A stretch of 64,000 nucleotides of DNA, from NCBI GenBank assembly GCA_017860295.1, contig JAFNAS010000005.1, positions 124,001 to 188,000 of the forward strand, in the 5' to 3' direction. Source of the DNA: Bacteroidota bacterium (GTDB taxonomy: Bacteria > Bacteroidota > Bacteroidia > Bacteroidales > Paludibacteraceae). Positions 18,806 to 28,020 of the stretch are shown here, piece after piece. Under the pieces are notes generated by a model. That model saw only the letters and a program-made list of their open reading frames with translations, did no database searches and was not told where the DNA came from. Position 1 is the first letter of the stretch. The number at the start of each line of letters is the position of its first letter. The position numbers were made by a program, and so were the translations under genes.

Positions 18806-21232
18806 TCAAAAATCGGCAGAAATCCGGACATTGAGCTGCCTGCGGGTAAGATAGTTCGGTATGGCATATTGCCTTCCGTAAATATCGGACAGCCACATAT
18901 ATGAATTTACATTACTAATATCCAACAGATTAAACACATCCAAATTAAGCCAAACACTCTTCAGGTGAGATAAAAAACCCGATTGAGGGCGATGTTGCTT
19001 ATCTATCAAAGCATAAGAAGCTCCGATGTCTATCCTGCGATAATCCGGTGTGCGAAAAGCAACCTCATACGGATTATGCGAAGCCGCAACTGGCAAACCA
19101 TCGGACCAGATCAACTTCAAACTCACCTTCAAACGCTCATTATCGGGCACATAATCCTGAAAAAACATGGTAACACTATACCGTTGTTCGTTCGGACGCG
19201 ATATGTATCCTGAATAGATGGGTCGACCGGCATTATCGACTCCCATCCGAATGCTTTGTCGCGACTGCATCAATGAAAGTCCGATCCACGAGTCGGTGCC
19301 AGGGACAAATTCGCCGAATAGCTTCATGTCGAGCCCGGCCGAATAGGCTTTGGCACAATTACCATCGAAGTAGGTTATTTTTACATTATCAACCACGTAG
19401 GGAATCACATTGGTTGCCGGTTTATAATAAGCCTCTGCAGTAAATTTAAACGGACGATTCCATTGTGTGAAATGATAATCCGCACCTAACACAAAATGAA
19501 GCGAACGTTGCGATTTTATCTTTTGGTTGAGACTGGCAACCGCATTGCCTCCAACAACAGTAGTATCTCTCAATTCTTTATAAAACGGAGTCTGATAATA
19601 CACTCCTGTAGCAAAACGCAATGAAAGATTGCTCGACCGGGGACAAAAAGAGACCGTAAAACGCGGACTCGCCAGCCGTTCTTTATTAAAGGACCAATAA
19701 TTCATCCTGACACCTCCGGTAAAAGCCCAGAGCCCACCATCAGTTCGTAATTTATAGGTATCCTGCAAATAACCGCCCGACCGGTACGACTCCGAATGCA
19801 GATCGGCGGTAAGATTATAATATATTTTCAGGCTCGAGGTATATGGCAAAGAATAGCCCGCCGAATCGCGATATTCCCATTCTCTCATTTTATTGCTTAC
19901 ACATTCTCTCTGAGCATTTATCCCCCACTCCAGCAAATGCCTACCCACATTCCATTCTCCGGTATGATTTAATCCGGCCACAGTAGCATTAAGCTCATTG
20001 CGTGCATGTTGCAAATACGATCCCACACCGATAGCATTGGATACCTCCGATTTGCCTTGTCCACTCATCGACAATTCATAGAGCCAGTATTGACCCAATA
20101 TATCATAAGTCTCTTCCTCTTCGGTATTAAATGCCGAAGCCGACACTTTCAATTTCAGATTTGTCTGTGGCTTATAAGTCATCGCCAATGCACCCGTTTG
20201 CGTTTTGAACACATCTTCCTCTTTTCCATTAAAATACACACGTAAATGTAACGGAGTCTCCAATGTACCGAAAGAGGTTTCCTGCTCCTTAGGTGTAAAA
20301 CGGTAATTGTTTTGAGAAATATTGCCAAGGAAGCTAAGTTCTAGTTTGGAATTGATGGCATAGGTAAGGTAGGTCTGATAGTCGAAAAAGGATGGGTCGT
20401 ATTGCCCTTTTGTATCCAATGTCCCCAACAGAGACGAGTTGCTCTTATAACGCAAACCATGCATTTGACTAAATTTACGGCTGGAACTGCCCACATAGGC
20501 CGATGCTCCCAACAAACCGATCGAAACAGATCCTTCAAAAGTCGAGGGACGTTTGTAGGTAATGTCGAGTACGGATGACATTTTATCGCCATATTTCGGC
20601 GCAAAACCTCCGGCCGAGAACGATACGCTTTGAACCATATCGGGATTGATAAAACTCAGACCTTCCTGTTGACCTGCACGAATCAACAATGGGCGATAAA
20701 TTTCTATTCCGTTGACATACAAACTATTTTCGTCATAACTCCCGCCCCGCACCGAATATTGCGAACTCAACTCGTTGGTAGAATGTACTCCAGGCAATGT
20801 CGCAATCAACGATTCGATCGATCCACCCGAAGCGTCTGGCAACATCCGCCATTGCGAAACATCGATAATTTCGGAGGTTGAAGTCTGCAAACGGGGAGCC
20901 TTCACTTCGATTGCAGACAACTCGTGAGCCTCCATCTGAAGCGTGATATTGAGTTGTGCCAGTTTGAAACCAGCCATTATTCGCCGGCTACACGGTTTGT
21001 ATCCCACACAAGAGACAACCAGTTCTACCGAGTCTTTTTCGTCCAACTCCAAGTCATAAAATCCGTTTTTATTAGTGATGGTACCTACCGTTTTTCCTTT
21101 AACCGAGACAGCAGCAAGCTCTATCGGATGCTTATCCGCATCGTTCACATAGCCGAATAACCGCGATTTATGTTGTCCATAAAATGTAGTTGTAGCATAG
21201 ACCATCAATATCAGTAATGCTGCTTTCTTCAC
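18806..21232 (-). CDS. TonB-dependent receptor with carboxypeptidase-like domain
   Basis: An 808-residue outer-membrane receptor: a signal peptide (ends near the YG-Q at residue 20), a carboxypeptidase-regulatory-like beta domain (about 22-88, RLFGYVNDADKHPIELA), a plug (about 115-235; YSVRGGSYDENSLYVNGIEI) and a 22-strand barrel ending in the aromatic RISADF. It lacks a SusD partner, so it is not a PUL pair; such solitary receptors carry siderophores, cofactors or peptides, or take part in surface assembly. Substrate unknown. It is transcribed towards lptB, 178 bp away. Confidence 0.88.
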   Translation of the reverse strand: MKKAALLILMVYATTTFYGQHKSRLFGYVNDADKHPIELAAVSVKGKTVGTITNKNGFYDLELDEKDSVELVVSCVGYKPCSRRIMAGFKLAQLNITLQMEAHELSAIEVKAPRLQTSTSEIIDVSQWRMLPDASGGSIESLIATLPGVHSTNELSSQYSVRGGSYDENSLYVNGIEIYRPLLIRAGQQEGLSFINPDMVQSVSFSAGGFAPKYGDKMSSVLDITYKRPSTFEGSVSIGLLGASAYVGSSSRKFSQMHGLRYKSNSSLLGTLDTKGQYDPSFFDYQTYLTYAINSKLELSFLGNISQNNYRFTPKEQETSFGTLETPLHLRVYFNGKEEDVFKTQTGALAMTYKPQTNLKLKVSASAFNTEEEETYDILGQYWLYELSMSGQGKSEVSNAIGVGSYLQHARNELNATVAGLNHTGEWNVGRHLLEWGINAQRECVSNKMREWEYRDSAGYSLPYTSSLKIYYNLTADLHSESYRSGGYLQDTYKLRTDGGLWAFTGGVRMNYWSFNKERLASPRFTVSFCPRSSNLSLRFATGVYYQTPFYKELRDTTVVGGNAVASLNQKIKSQRSLHFVLGADYHFTQWNRPFKFTAEAYYKPATNVIPYVVDNVKITYFDGNCAKAYSAGLDMKLFGEFVPGTDSWIGLSLMQSRQSIRMGVDNAGRPIYSGYISRPNEQRYSVTMFFQDYVPDNERLKVSLKLIWSDGLPVAASHNPYEVAFRTPDYRRIDIGASYALIDKQHRPQSGFLSHLKSVWLNLDVFNLLDISNVNSYMWLSDIYGRQYAIPNYLTRRQLNVRISADF

Positions 21233-21331
21233 AAACCAATGCTCTTATAATATCAATTATCAAAAATCAGAATCGGAAAGTTTAACACATAAAACCAATC
21301 CCTTTGGCATAACAAAGTTAATATATTAACG

Positions 21332-21339
21332 CAAAGATA
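21332..21339 (-). promoter_or_regulatory. -7 element (TATCTTTG, minus strand) of the TonB receptor
   Basis: The complement of CAAAGATA matches TAnnTTTG about 100 bp upstream of the receptor start. A second candidate, TAACTTTG, lies at 21313-21320 and is closer to the gene. Confidence 0.4.
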
Positions 21340-21430
21340 AAAAGTCTATTGTTGAGTCTTCGTCTTTATATTCAGTTTTCCATTCCGTACTACGTCAAAG
21401 TGATATTATAATAATTTAATTAGTGATATT

Positions 21431-21462
21431 ATTGTAATTCGATCATTTTGTATATATCTTTG
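21431..21462 (+). promoter_or_regulatory. Promoter of the rhodanese-CoADR pair
   Basis: ATTG (21431-21434), a 20-nt spacer and TATCTTTG (21455-21462) fit the Bacteroidota housekeeping promoter. The start codon of the small rhodanese is 28 bp downstream. Confidence 0.6.
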
Positions 21463-21490
21463 CACCATATAAATAAACAAAAAGCAACTT

Positions 21491-21811
21491 ATGATAGATG
21501 TACTAAAAAAACTATTGGGAATTGCACCCAAACCTGATTTAAGCGAACTGGCGCAACAAGGCGCCATCATTCTGGATGTCCGCTCGAAAGGCGAATTTGC
21601 AGGCGGCCACATCAAAGGCTCCCTCAACATTCCCGTCGACCAACTTAGTACCAATCTCAACAAACTCAAAAATAAAAACCAGCCCATCATCACCTGTTGT
21701 GCCTCGGGTATGCGAAGCGCGACCGCCAAAGGCATCCTCTCCTCACGCGGCTACACCAGCGTACACAACGGAGGCAGCTGGATGCGATTAAACAGAAAAC
21801 TCAATCCGTAA
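21491..21811 (+). CDS. Single-domain rhodanese-like sulfurtransferase
   Basis: A 106-residue cytoplasmic rhodanese domain: ILDVRSKGEFAGGHIKGSLNIPVD followed by the active-site loop CCASGMRS, in which the second cysteine is the sulfane-carrying residue. It would accept or donate persulfide sulfur. It is followed after 7 bp by a CoA-disulfide-reductase-like enzyme that itself carries three rhodanese domains, so the two almost certainly share a transcript and a job in persulfide or thiol handling. Confidence 0.92.
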   Translation: MIDVLKKLLGIAPKPDLSELAQQGAIILDVRSKGEFAGGHIKGSLNIPVDQLSTNLNKLKNKNQPIITCCASGMRSATAKGILSSRGYTSVHNGGSWMRLNRKLNP

Positions 21812-21818
21812 GCCGACT

Positions 21819-24098
21819 ATGGAAAAAATCATCATCATTGGAGGCGTTGCTGCGGGAGCAACTGCAGCAGCTAAAGCGCGCCGGATCTCTGCCGACGCAC
21901 AAATCACCCTGCTGGAAGCCGGGCCCGACATTTCGTTTGCCAATTGTGGCCTACCCTACTATATCGGCGGCGACATCCAAAGCCGTTCGAAGCTGATACT
22001 GCAAAGTCCCGAAAGCTTCAATCAACAGTACAATGTCGATGTGCACATACATACCACGGTTACCACCATCAACCGTGAGGCACATACCGTCACCACTCAC
22101 AATACCCGAACAGGTGAAACCTTGGAGTTCCCCTATACCAAACTGATATTGGCACAAGGCGGCCGGCCGGTCAAACCAGCACTGCCCGGAGCCGACCAGA
22201 GTCATGTTTTCACCCTATGGACACTCGAAAATATGGATGCCATTTTCGGCCATATTCAACAACAAAATCCGCAGCACGCCATCGTGGTGGGCGGAGGTTT
22301 CATCGGTCTCGAAATGGCAGAAGCCCTTACCAAACGGGGTTTGCACGTGGATGTGGTGGAGATGATGCCACACGTGATGTCGGTGATGGAGGCCGAAACG
22401 GCAGGCTTTATTCAAAACGAGATGCTCGCGCACGGCATTGGTATTCATACCGGAACGGCCGTTGCCGAGATCACGCCCGATACTGTTAAGCTATCAAACG
22501 GCACTGCACTCAAAGCCGATATGGTATTGCTCTCCATTGGCGTCTCTCCCACGTTGCAACTGGCTAAAGATGCCGGACTGACCATTGGAGAGGCTGGAGG
22601 CTTGCTGGTAAATTCGTATTTGCAAACCAACGATCCGGATATTTTTGCTGCTGGCGACATGGTGGAGATCGAGCACCGGGTGAATGGCAAAAAAGTGCGC
22701 ATTCCCTTAGCCGGACCGGCCAATCGCCAGGGACGCATTGCCGCCGAAAACGCATTGGGCGGTCGTCATCCATACAAAGGAGCCTTAGGCACTTCGGTCG
22801 TCCGGGTATTCGATGCCGTTGCCGGCACCACCGGACTATCGCTAAAGCAAGCGCTTGCTCAGGGGATCGATGCCGATGCAGTAGTTGTACACAAAGAACA
22901 TCACACCAGTTATATGCCCGGAGCAGAAACCGTAAGCGTGATGCTGATTTTCGACAAAAAAACAGGCATTGTGCTCGGTGGGCAAACCTCCGGTTACAAA
23001 GGAGCCGACAAACGGTTGGACGTGATTGCCACGGCCGCCGCCGCAAAACTAACGGTAAGCGATCTGTCGGATATCGACTTTGCCTACTCGCCACCCATCG
23101 GTACCGCCAACGACGCCCTGAACATGGCCGCTTTCACTGCCGAGAACAAACTATCGGGTTTCAGCCCGTCGGTTACGGCTGCACAATTAGACGCTTTCGT
23201 AGCAAACCAGCAGCCACTTTTTATCGACGTGCGCGATGTCTTTGCGTTTGAAAAGAGTCATGTTGAAGGTGCGCTGCATATTCCATTGGAACTGCTACCG
23301 CAACAGCTTCCTGCCGTCTCGTCTGATCAGCTGATTCTGGTATACGACGAAACGGGGAAAAAGGGACATCAGGCCTTACGCACCCTCAAAGGTGCCGGAT
23401 TTAGCAATGTAGTCAACCTTTCAGGCGGACACACCTCGTTGCAACGTCAAGCCCGTACCGTAGGATTTCAGCAGTTACACCTCGACCTGTTGCCTATTGA
23501 GGACAAAGCAACAGAAAAGGCAGAAGAGAAACCAATTGAAAAAGCAACAAACCAACCGGTCGATAACCATTCGACACTGATTGTAGATGTTCGGACGCCT
23601 GAAGAGTTTCGCACGGGAGCCTATCCCGGCGCCATCAATATTCCGTTAGACGAAGTAACGATGCGTAGCAACGAGTTCGGCGACCAAACCGACCGGGAGA
23701 TTATTGTCTATTGCGCTTCGGGAGGCCGATCGGCTTATGCACAGAAAATATTGATGCAGCTTGGTTATACAAACGTCACCAACGGAGGTGGACTCTCCAC
23801 AATGATGGCCCGGCGTCCTATTCAGAAGCCGGAAACCCAGAAAACCGTCTCGTCACCACTGGTTGTCGATGTTCGCACCCCCGAAGAATTTGCCGGAGGA
23901 GCCTATCCGGGAGCAGTCAACATTCAATTGGACGAACTGCCGACGCGAGTGGACGAACTGGGCGACAAATCGCGCGACATCACGCTTTATTGCGCTTCGG
24001 GAGCACGTTCGGCTTATGCACAGCGCATGTTGTTACAAATGGGATTTACCAATGTAAAAAACGGAGGTGGCATTATGCAGATGATGATGCGGAGATAA
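21819..24098 (+). CDS. CoA-disulfide/persulfide reductase with three C-terminal rhodanese domains
   Basis: A 759-residue protein. Residues 1-440 are an FAD/NAD(P)H flavoprotein of the CoA-disulfide reductase family: GGVAAGATAAAKAR for FAD, SFANCGLPYYIGG with the redox cysteine at C43, VVGGGFIGLEMAEAL for NAD(P)H, and a dimerisation domain. Three rhodanese modules follow, starting near residues 465, 586 and 678. The second and third have intact loops (C632 and C725, both CASG). The first has YDETGKKG where the cysteine loop should be, so it is catalytically dead. Known relatives (CoADR-rhodanese fusions) carry one rhodanese domain and reduce CoA persulfide. Extra modules may relay or store persulfide. 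Confidence 0.93.
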   Translation: MEKIIIIGGVAAGATAAAKARRISADAQITLLEAGPDISFANCGLPYYIGGDIQSRSKLILQSPESFNQQYNVDVHIHTTVTTINREAHTVTTHNTRTGETLEFPYTKLILAQGGRPVKPALPGADQSHVFTLWTLENMDAIFGHIQQQNPQHAIVVGGGFIGLEMAEALTKRGLHVDVVEMMPHVMSVMEAETAGFIQNEMLAHGIGIHTGTAVAEITPDTVKLSNGTALKADMVLLSIGVSPTLQLAKDAGLTIGEAGGLLVNSYLQTNDPDIFAAGDMVEIEHRVNGKKVRIPLAGPANRQGRIAAENALGGRHPYKGALGTSVVRVFDAVAGTTGLSLKQALAQGIDADAVVVHKEHHTSYMPGAETVSVMLIFDKKTGIVLGGQTSGYKGADKRLDVIATAAAAKLTVSDLSDIDFAYSPPIGTANDALNMAAFTAENKLSGFSPSVTAAQLDAFVANQQPLFIDVRDVFAFEKSHVEGALHIPLELLPQQLPAVSSDQLILVYDETGKKGHQALRTLKGAGFSNVVNLSGGHTSLQRQARTVGFQQLHLDLLPIEDKATEKAEEKPIEKATNQPVDNHSTLIVDVRTPEEFRTGAYPGAINIPLDEVTMRSNEFGDQTDREIIVYCASGGRSAYAQKILMQLGYTNVTNGGGLSTMMARRPIQKPETQKTVSSPLVVDVRTPEEFAGGAYPGAVNIQLDELPTRVDELGDKSRDITLYCASGARSAYAQRMLLQMGFTNVKNGGGIMQMMMRR

Positions 24099-24163
24099 GC
24101 TGCAGTTTAAGCTTCTGAAACATTATTCAAACTCAATCGAGACTCTACTCCTAATAATAAAAA

Positions 24164-24191
24164 CCTGCTTCCAAAATCATTGGCAAGCAGG
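24164..24191 (-). terminator. Intrinsic terminator of the hisB operon (minus strand)
   Basis: On the minus strand, CCTGCTT and AAGCAGG pair and are followed by TTTTTATTATT. It lies 31 bp beyond the stop of the small HAD gene and also separates it from the convergent CoADR gene. Confidence 0.8.
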
Positions 24192-24221
24192 CTTTACTAT
24201 TTTGATCTACCTCAGTATCAA

Positions 24222-24665
24222 TTAGCGCGATTCGAACATTTGTCCCAACCGTATCAAGAGATTCGGTTTCTTGCGGCGCACATATTGTTGTTCGGGGTTT
24301 TCCATTGCTTCGGTCCAGGATTCATTGTATTTCACCATGCGATAAATCACGCCCCAATCGGGCAGTCCGCCCACGTTACGGTCGTCAATAAACAAATCGA
24401 CTTGCAGTTTGCGGCTTTTCAAAACCTCAGGATAAGTATCACCCGGATAATCGCTGTTGACGGCATAAAACTCGAGACCGCGCTCGCGGCAATATTCCAC
24501 CGCCTCGTCCAACAGAGCTCCTTCGCGCACGGTCCACAAAATCAGTTGATGAAACTCCTCTTTTTGCAATCGTTTAAGCACTTCAAACGCAAAGGGAATC
24601 TCACGTCCGATCTTCGGATATGCGTGTTCTACTATCGTACCGTCAAAGTCAACCGCTATTACCAT
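24222..24665 (-). CDS. Small HAD-like hydrolase (BT0820-type)
   Basis: A 147-residue HAD-fold protein: VDFDGTI at the N-terminus supplies the nucleophile and acid/base aspartates, ILWTVREG the motif II region, and LFIDDRNVGG the motif IV acidic pair. It is too short to have a cap domain, so it probably acts on a large or exposed phosphate substrate; close relatives are known as small Bacteroides hydrolases of unknown substrate. It is the last gene of a minus-strand run hisB - membrane protein - this gene, 21 bp behind its neighbour, and ends at a strong terminator. Confidence 0.82.
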   Translation of the reverse strand: MVIAVDFDGTIVEHAYPKIGREIPFAFEVLKRLQKEEFHQLILWTVREGALLDEAVEYCRERGLEFYAVNSDYPGDTYPEVLKSRKLQVDLFIDDRNVGGLPDWGVIYRMVKYNESWTEAMENPEQQYVRRKKPNLLIRLGQMFESR

Positions 24666-24686
24666 AGGTATACGTATTTCTACCAG

Positions 24687-25163
24687 TTACCGATCGTTTG
24701 TATTCATTGCCGCCTCTTCATCGTCGGGCTCTGCATCGGCAATCCCGAGATCTGTCTCAATGTTTTGTTGGTTGGGACGGCAAAACAGCAGTACAATAGC
24801 CGCAATGGCCGCACACATAAAAAAAGATTTATCGGCAAAGAGAAAAAACAAGAGAATATTCAACGCCATGTTGAAATCGACCACAAAGAGACGAAGCACT
24901 ACCAAACGTTTGTATCGGCTCTCTTTCTCATCGTCCCGACAATCCCGCATCTCTTTCGCCTTGCGGTGAAACCACCACAGAATGCCCGGCAAACTACCCA
25001 GCATCAACAAAAACACAAACGACTGAAACGCTATTCCCGATTCGGAACTTTTGTCGAGATGAATAAACCGTGAGGAAAAATAGCCGGCAAAAGCAGCTAC
25101 AACCACCAGTAAAAAACTCAGGTAATAGCCCCATTGCGAAAAACGAATAACTCTCTCTATCAT
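24687..25163 (-). CDS. Small membrane protein, unknown function
   Basis: A 158-residue hydrophobic protein with about four predicted membrane segments (about residues 11-35, 44-66, 87-108, 110-125) and a charged, acidic C-terminal tail ending in Asn-Asp-Arg. A basic loop (FHRKAKEMRD and KESRYKR) lies between the second and third segments and should face the cytoplasm. I recognise no family. It lies between hisB and a small HAD hydrolase on the same strand. The long plus-strand frame covering this and the HAD gene is its shadow. Confidence 0.7.
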   Translation of the reverse strand: MIERVIRFSQWGYYLSFLLVVVAAFAGYFSSRFIHLDKSSESGIAFQSFVFLLMLGSLPGILWWFHRKAKEMRDCRDDEKESRYKRLVVLRLFVVDFNMALNILLFFLFADKSFFMCAAIAAIVLLFCRPNQQNIETDLGIADAEPDDEEAAMNTNDR

Positions 25164-25207
25164 TGATTCTGTTTAGTGTGTAATGTTTACCAATCCTGTT
25201 TCCAGCA

Positions 25208-25235
25208 CCATTTACCGTTAACCATTTACCGTTTT
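25208..25235. repeat. Heptamer repeats at the end of hisB
   Basis: Four 7-bp units (CCATTTA, CCGTTAA, CCATTTA, CCGTTTT) abut and overlap the hisB stop codon on the minus strand. They fill part of the 70-bp gap to the membrane protein gene. Confidence 0.75.
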
Positions 25236-26361
25236 ACAACGCGCCTTTGGTACTGGGCAGATCGCTACTGAAAATATCGCGGCGAATAGCCATGCGGATG
25301 GCACGTGCCAGGGCTTTGAAGATGCCCTCTATTTTGTGGTGTTCATTCTCACCTTCGGCCTTGATATTGAGGTTCATTTTGGCCGCATCGCTGAACGATT
25401 TGAAGAAATGGAGAAACATTTCGGTGGGCATCTCGCCTATTTTTTCGCGTTTGAACTCTGCATCCCAAACCAACCAGGGACGGCCACCAAAATCGAGCGC
25501 CACCTGACACAGACAATCGTCCATCGGCAGGCAAAAACCATAACGTTCAATGCCCCGCTTATCGGCCAATGCTTTGGCAAACGCTTCGCCCAACGCCAGC
25601 GCCGTATCTTCAATGGTGTGGTGTTCGTCCACTTCGAGATCCCCTTTCACCTTCACGGTCAGGTCGCAACCCGAGTGTTTACCGATCTGAGCCAACATGT
25701 GATCGAAGAAACCCAATCCGGTGTCAATATCGCATTTACCCGATCCGTCGAGATCGAGTCTCACCTGAATATCCGTTTCGCTGGTCTTGCGTACCACTTC
25801 GGCAACACGGGGCGTAGCCAGCAAGAAGTCGGAGACCCGATCCCAGTCGGGGGTAACCAGCGCACAATACTCCTCAAGCTGTTTATCTTTCAACAACACG
25901 GACACTTCGTCGTAGTTGCGCATAAAAATGGCTTTGCAACCTAAGTTTTTTGCCAGCTGAACATCCGTCAACCGATCGCCGATCACGTAGGAGTGTTCAA
26001 TATCGGTATTGCCGTCCATGTAGCCGGTCAGCAAACCGGTACGGGGCTTTCTGTTAGGTGAGTTATCTTCCGGAAAGGAGGTGTCGATATGAATATCTTC
26101 AAAAATAATTCCTTCGTTTTCAAACGCTTTCAACATCTTACCCTGAACCGCATCGAATGCCTCTTCGGGGTAATCTTCCGTTCCCAATCCATCCTGATTG
26201 GTAACCATCACCAGCCGAAAATCGCTTTTGGTAGCAATTTTATAAAGATTGCGGAATACTTTGGGGTAGAATTCAAGCAGCTCGAGCGAATCTACCTGAA
26301 AGGTTACGGGGGGTTCGACAATCAACGTGCCGTCCCGGTCTATGAAGAGTACTGGTCTCAT
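25234..26361 (-). CDS. hisB: Bifunctional histidinol-phosphatase / imidazoleglycerol-phosphate dehydratase
   Basis: A 375-residue fusion enzyme for two steps of histidine biosynthesis. Residues 1-165 form a HAD phosphatase (FIDRDGTL with D8 and D10, [18 protein letters not shown]). Residues 185-370 form the dehydratase, with [26 protein letters not shown] and [10 protein letters not shown], including the histidine clusters that bind manganese. No other his gene is in the window. Its start lies next to overlapping divergent -7 elements shared with rsmG. Confidence 0.96.
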   Translation of the reverse strand: MRPVLFIDRDGTLIVEPPVTFQVDSLELLEFYPKVFRNLYKIATKSDFRLVMVTNQDGLGTEDYPEEAFDAVQGKMLKAFENEGIIFEDIHIDTSFPEDNSPNRKPRTGLLTGYMDGNTDIEHSYVIGDRLTDVQLAKNLGCKAIFMRNYDEVSVLLKDKQLEEYCALVTPDWDRVSDFLLATPRVAEVVRKTSETDIQVRLDLDGSGKCDIDTGLGFFDHMLAQIGKHSGCDLTVKVKGDLEVDEHHTIEDTALALGEAFAKALADKRGIERYGFCLPMDDCLCQVALDFGGRPWLVWDAEFKREKIGEMPTEMFLHFFKSFSDAAKMNLNIKAEGENEHHKIEGIFKALARAIRMAIRRDIFSSDLPSTKGAL

Positions 26362-26445
26362 TTTACAACGTCAATTTACAACCAACAACCAATCAATCGG
26401 TTGCAATATTGAGAATTAGAGTTTACAAATTGGAACAACATTGGT

Positions 26446-26479
26446 TTTGCGCAAAGGTACAAAATTTGTCGTACATTTG
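26446..26479. promoter_or_regulatory. Overlapping divergent promoters of hisB and rsmG
   Basis: Plus strand: TTTG (26446-26449), a 22-nt spacer and TACATTTG (26472-26479), 21 bp before rsmG. Minus strand: TACCTTTG (complement of 26452-26459), 91 bp before hisB. The two promoters share the same 34 bp, so polymerase binding may be mutually exclusive. Confidence 0.5.
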
Positions 26480-26499
26480 CGGTTAAATTCATTCACACT

Positions 26500-27129
26500 A
26501 TGATGGAACTGCTGCTTCGTTATTTTCCTCAGCTAACAGAAACGCAACAACACCAATTCTCTCAACTACAGGCACTTTATGCCGATTGGAACAGCAAAAT
26601 CAATGTCATTTCGCGCAAAGACATCGACAACCTGTACGAACGTCACGTGTTGCACTCGCTGGCCATTGCCAAAATCATCACCTTCCGACCGGGAACATCG
26701 GTGATGGATATTGGCACCGGAGGCGGTTTTCCGGGAGTACCACTGGCCATACTCTTTCCCGAAGTACAATTTCATCTGATCGACTCTATCGGCAAAAAAA
26801 TCAAAGTTGCCACAGAAGTATCTACCGCCATCGGACTGAAAAATATCACCTTCCGACACTGTCGCGGACAGGAGGAGAAGGCTCAATTCGACTTTGTAGT
26901 AAGCCGCGCCGTGATGCCGCTGGGAGATTTGGTGAAGATTGTGCGCAAAAACATCGCGACCAAACAACAAAATGCCCTTCCCAACGGATTGATCTGTTTG
27001 AAGGGAGGAGAGCTCGAACACGAAGTTCTGCCATTCAAAAACGATGTCACGCTTTATAATCTGAGCGACTATTTTGCCGAAGAGTTTTTTGAAACAAAGA
27101 AAGGAGTCTACCTGCCGTTGCACAGATAA
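26500..27129 (+). CDS. rsmG: 16S rRNA (guanine527-N7)-methyltransferase
   Basis: A 209-residue Rossmann-fold methyltransferase. Signatures include WNSKINVISRKD, ERHVLHSLAI and the SAM-binding loop DIGTGGGFPGVPLAILFP, then SIGKKIKV and SRAVMPLGDLV, all typical of GidB/RsmG. It methylates G527 of 16S rRNA in the cytoplasm. The length is normal. It is divergent from hisB, and a heptamer repeat block and a small hairpin follow it. Confidence 0.95.
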   Translation: MMELLLRYFPQLTETQQHQFSQLQALYADWNSKINVISRKDIDNLYERHVLHSLAIAKIITFRPGTSVMDIGTGGGFPGVPLAILFPEVQFHLIDSIGKKIKVATEVSTAIGLKNITFRHCRGQEEKAQFDFVVSRAVMPLGDLVKIVRKNIATKQQNALPNGLICLKGGELEHEVLPFKNDVTLYNLSDYFAEEFFETKKGVYLPLHR

Positions 27130-27133
27130 TTTA

Positions 27134-27175
27134 GGTAAAAGGTGTAAGGGAAAAGGTATAAGGTAAAAGGTCCAA
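27134..27175. repeat. Heptamer tandem repeat (six units) behind rsmG
   Basis: Six consecutive 7-bp units: GGTAAAA, GGTGTAA, GGGAAAA, GGTATAA, GGTAAAA, GGTCCAA. The block starts 4 bp after the rsmG stop. It is the longest intergenic run of the heptamer family in the window. Confidence 0.85.
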
Positions 27176-27202
27176 GAGAATGATATACTCCTTTATAAAT
27201 CG

Positions 27203-27220
27203 TTAAGTCCGAAGACTTAA
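27203..27220 (+). terminator. Hairpin behind rsmG
   Basis: TTAAGTC-CGAA-GACTTAA is a perfect 7-bp stem with a tetraloop, followed by TTGCTATTTATT. It may end the rsmG transcript; the U-tract is weak. Confidence 0.45.
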
Positions 27221-27258
27221 TTGCTATTTATTATCAACACAACTTATTATTCATCACT

Positions 27259-28005
27259 ATGATTTCGTCATTGAAAGATCGCGTCTCCGTACGTAAATAT
27301 AAAGATCAGGCTATCTCTGCCGAACTATTGAACGAACTGTTGGAAACCGCATGCCGCGCCGCCAACACCGGCAACATGCAAACATACAGCATTGTAGTAA
27401 CACAGGATCAGGCTATAAAAGAGGCTTTGTCGCCATGCCATTTCAACCAACCATCCATCAAACAGGCTCCGGCAGTCATCACTTTTTGCGCCGACTTCAA
27501 CCGCTTCAACAAATGGTGCGAACAACGCAACGCAACACCCGGATACGACAATCTGCTATCGTTCACCTCGGCCATGATCGACGCCACCATCGTGGCCGAA
27601 CATTTTTGTGTAGCAGCCGAAAGCGACGGACTGGGAACCTGCTATTTCGGGACAACCACCTACAATGCTCATAAAATTATCGACGTTCTTAAACTTCCGA
27701 AATTCGTAGTACCCATCGTTACATTAACAGTAGGCTACCCGGCCGAAACGCCACAACCGGTAGATCGTCTACCACTGGAAGGGGTGGTTCATTTCGAAAC
27801 CTATCAGGATTATTCGCCCGAAGACATCGACCAGATATACGCCTACAAAGAGAGTCTGCCCGAAAACAAGAAGTTTATAGAAGAGAACAACAAAGAAACA
27901 CTGGCACAAGTCTTTACTGATGTACGCTACACCAAAGAGGCCAACGAAACCTTCTCGGGATTCTTTATAGATGTACTTAAAAAACAGGGCTATTTATCCG
28001 ATTAA
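27259..28005 (+). CDS. NfsA/Frp-type FMN nitroreductase
   Basis: A 248-residue flavoprotein of the nitroreductase superfamily: the FMN-contacting SVRKYKDQ near residues 8-15, AANTGNMQTYS, GTCYFG and a C-terminal extension (residues 180-245) typical of the NfsA/Frp group. It would reduce nitro compounds, quinones or flavins with NAD(P)H in the cytoplasm. The physiological substrate is not known. An outer-membrane protein gene follows after 15 bp and may be co-transcribed. Confidence 0.88.
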   Translation: MISSLKDRVSVRKYKDQAISAELLNELLETACRAANTGNMQTYSIVVTQDQAIKEALSPCHFNQPSIKQAPAVITFCADFNRFNKWCEQRNATPGYDNLLSFTSAMIDATIVAEHFCVAAESDGLGTCYFGTTTYNAHKIIDVLKLPKFVVPIVTLTVGYPAETPQPVDRLPLEGVVHFETYQDYSPEDIDQIYAYKESLPENKKFIEENNKETLAQVFTDVRYTKEANETFSGFFIDVLKKQGYLSD

Positions 28006-28020
28006 TCAGATACAACAACA

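Noticed and set aside
24180-25073. A 297-codon plus-strand frame
   Set aside because: It covers two real minus-strand genes (HAD hydrolase and membrane protein) and its product shows no family motifs.
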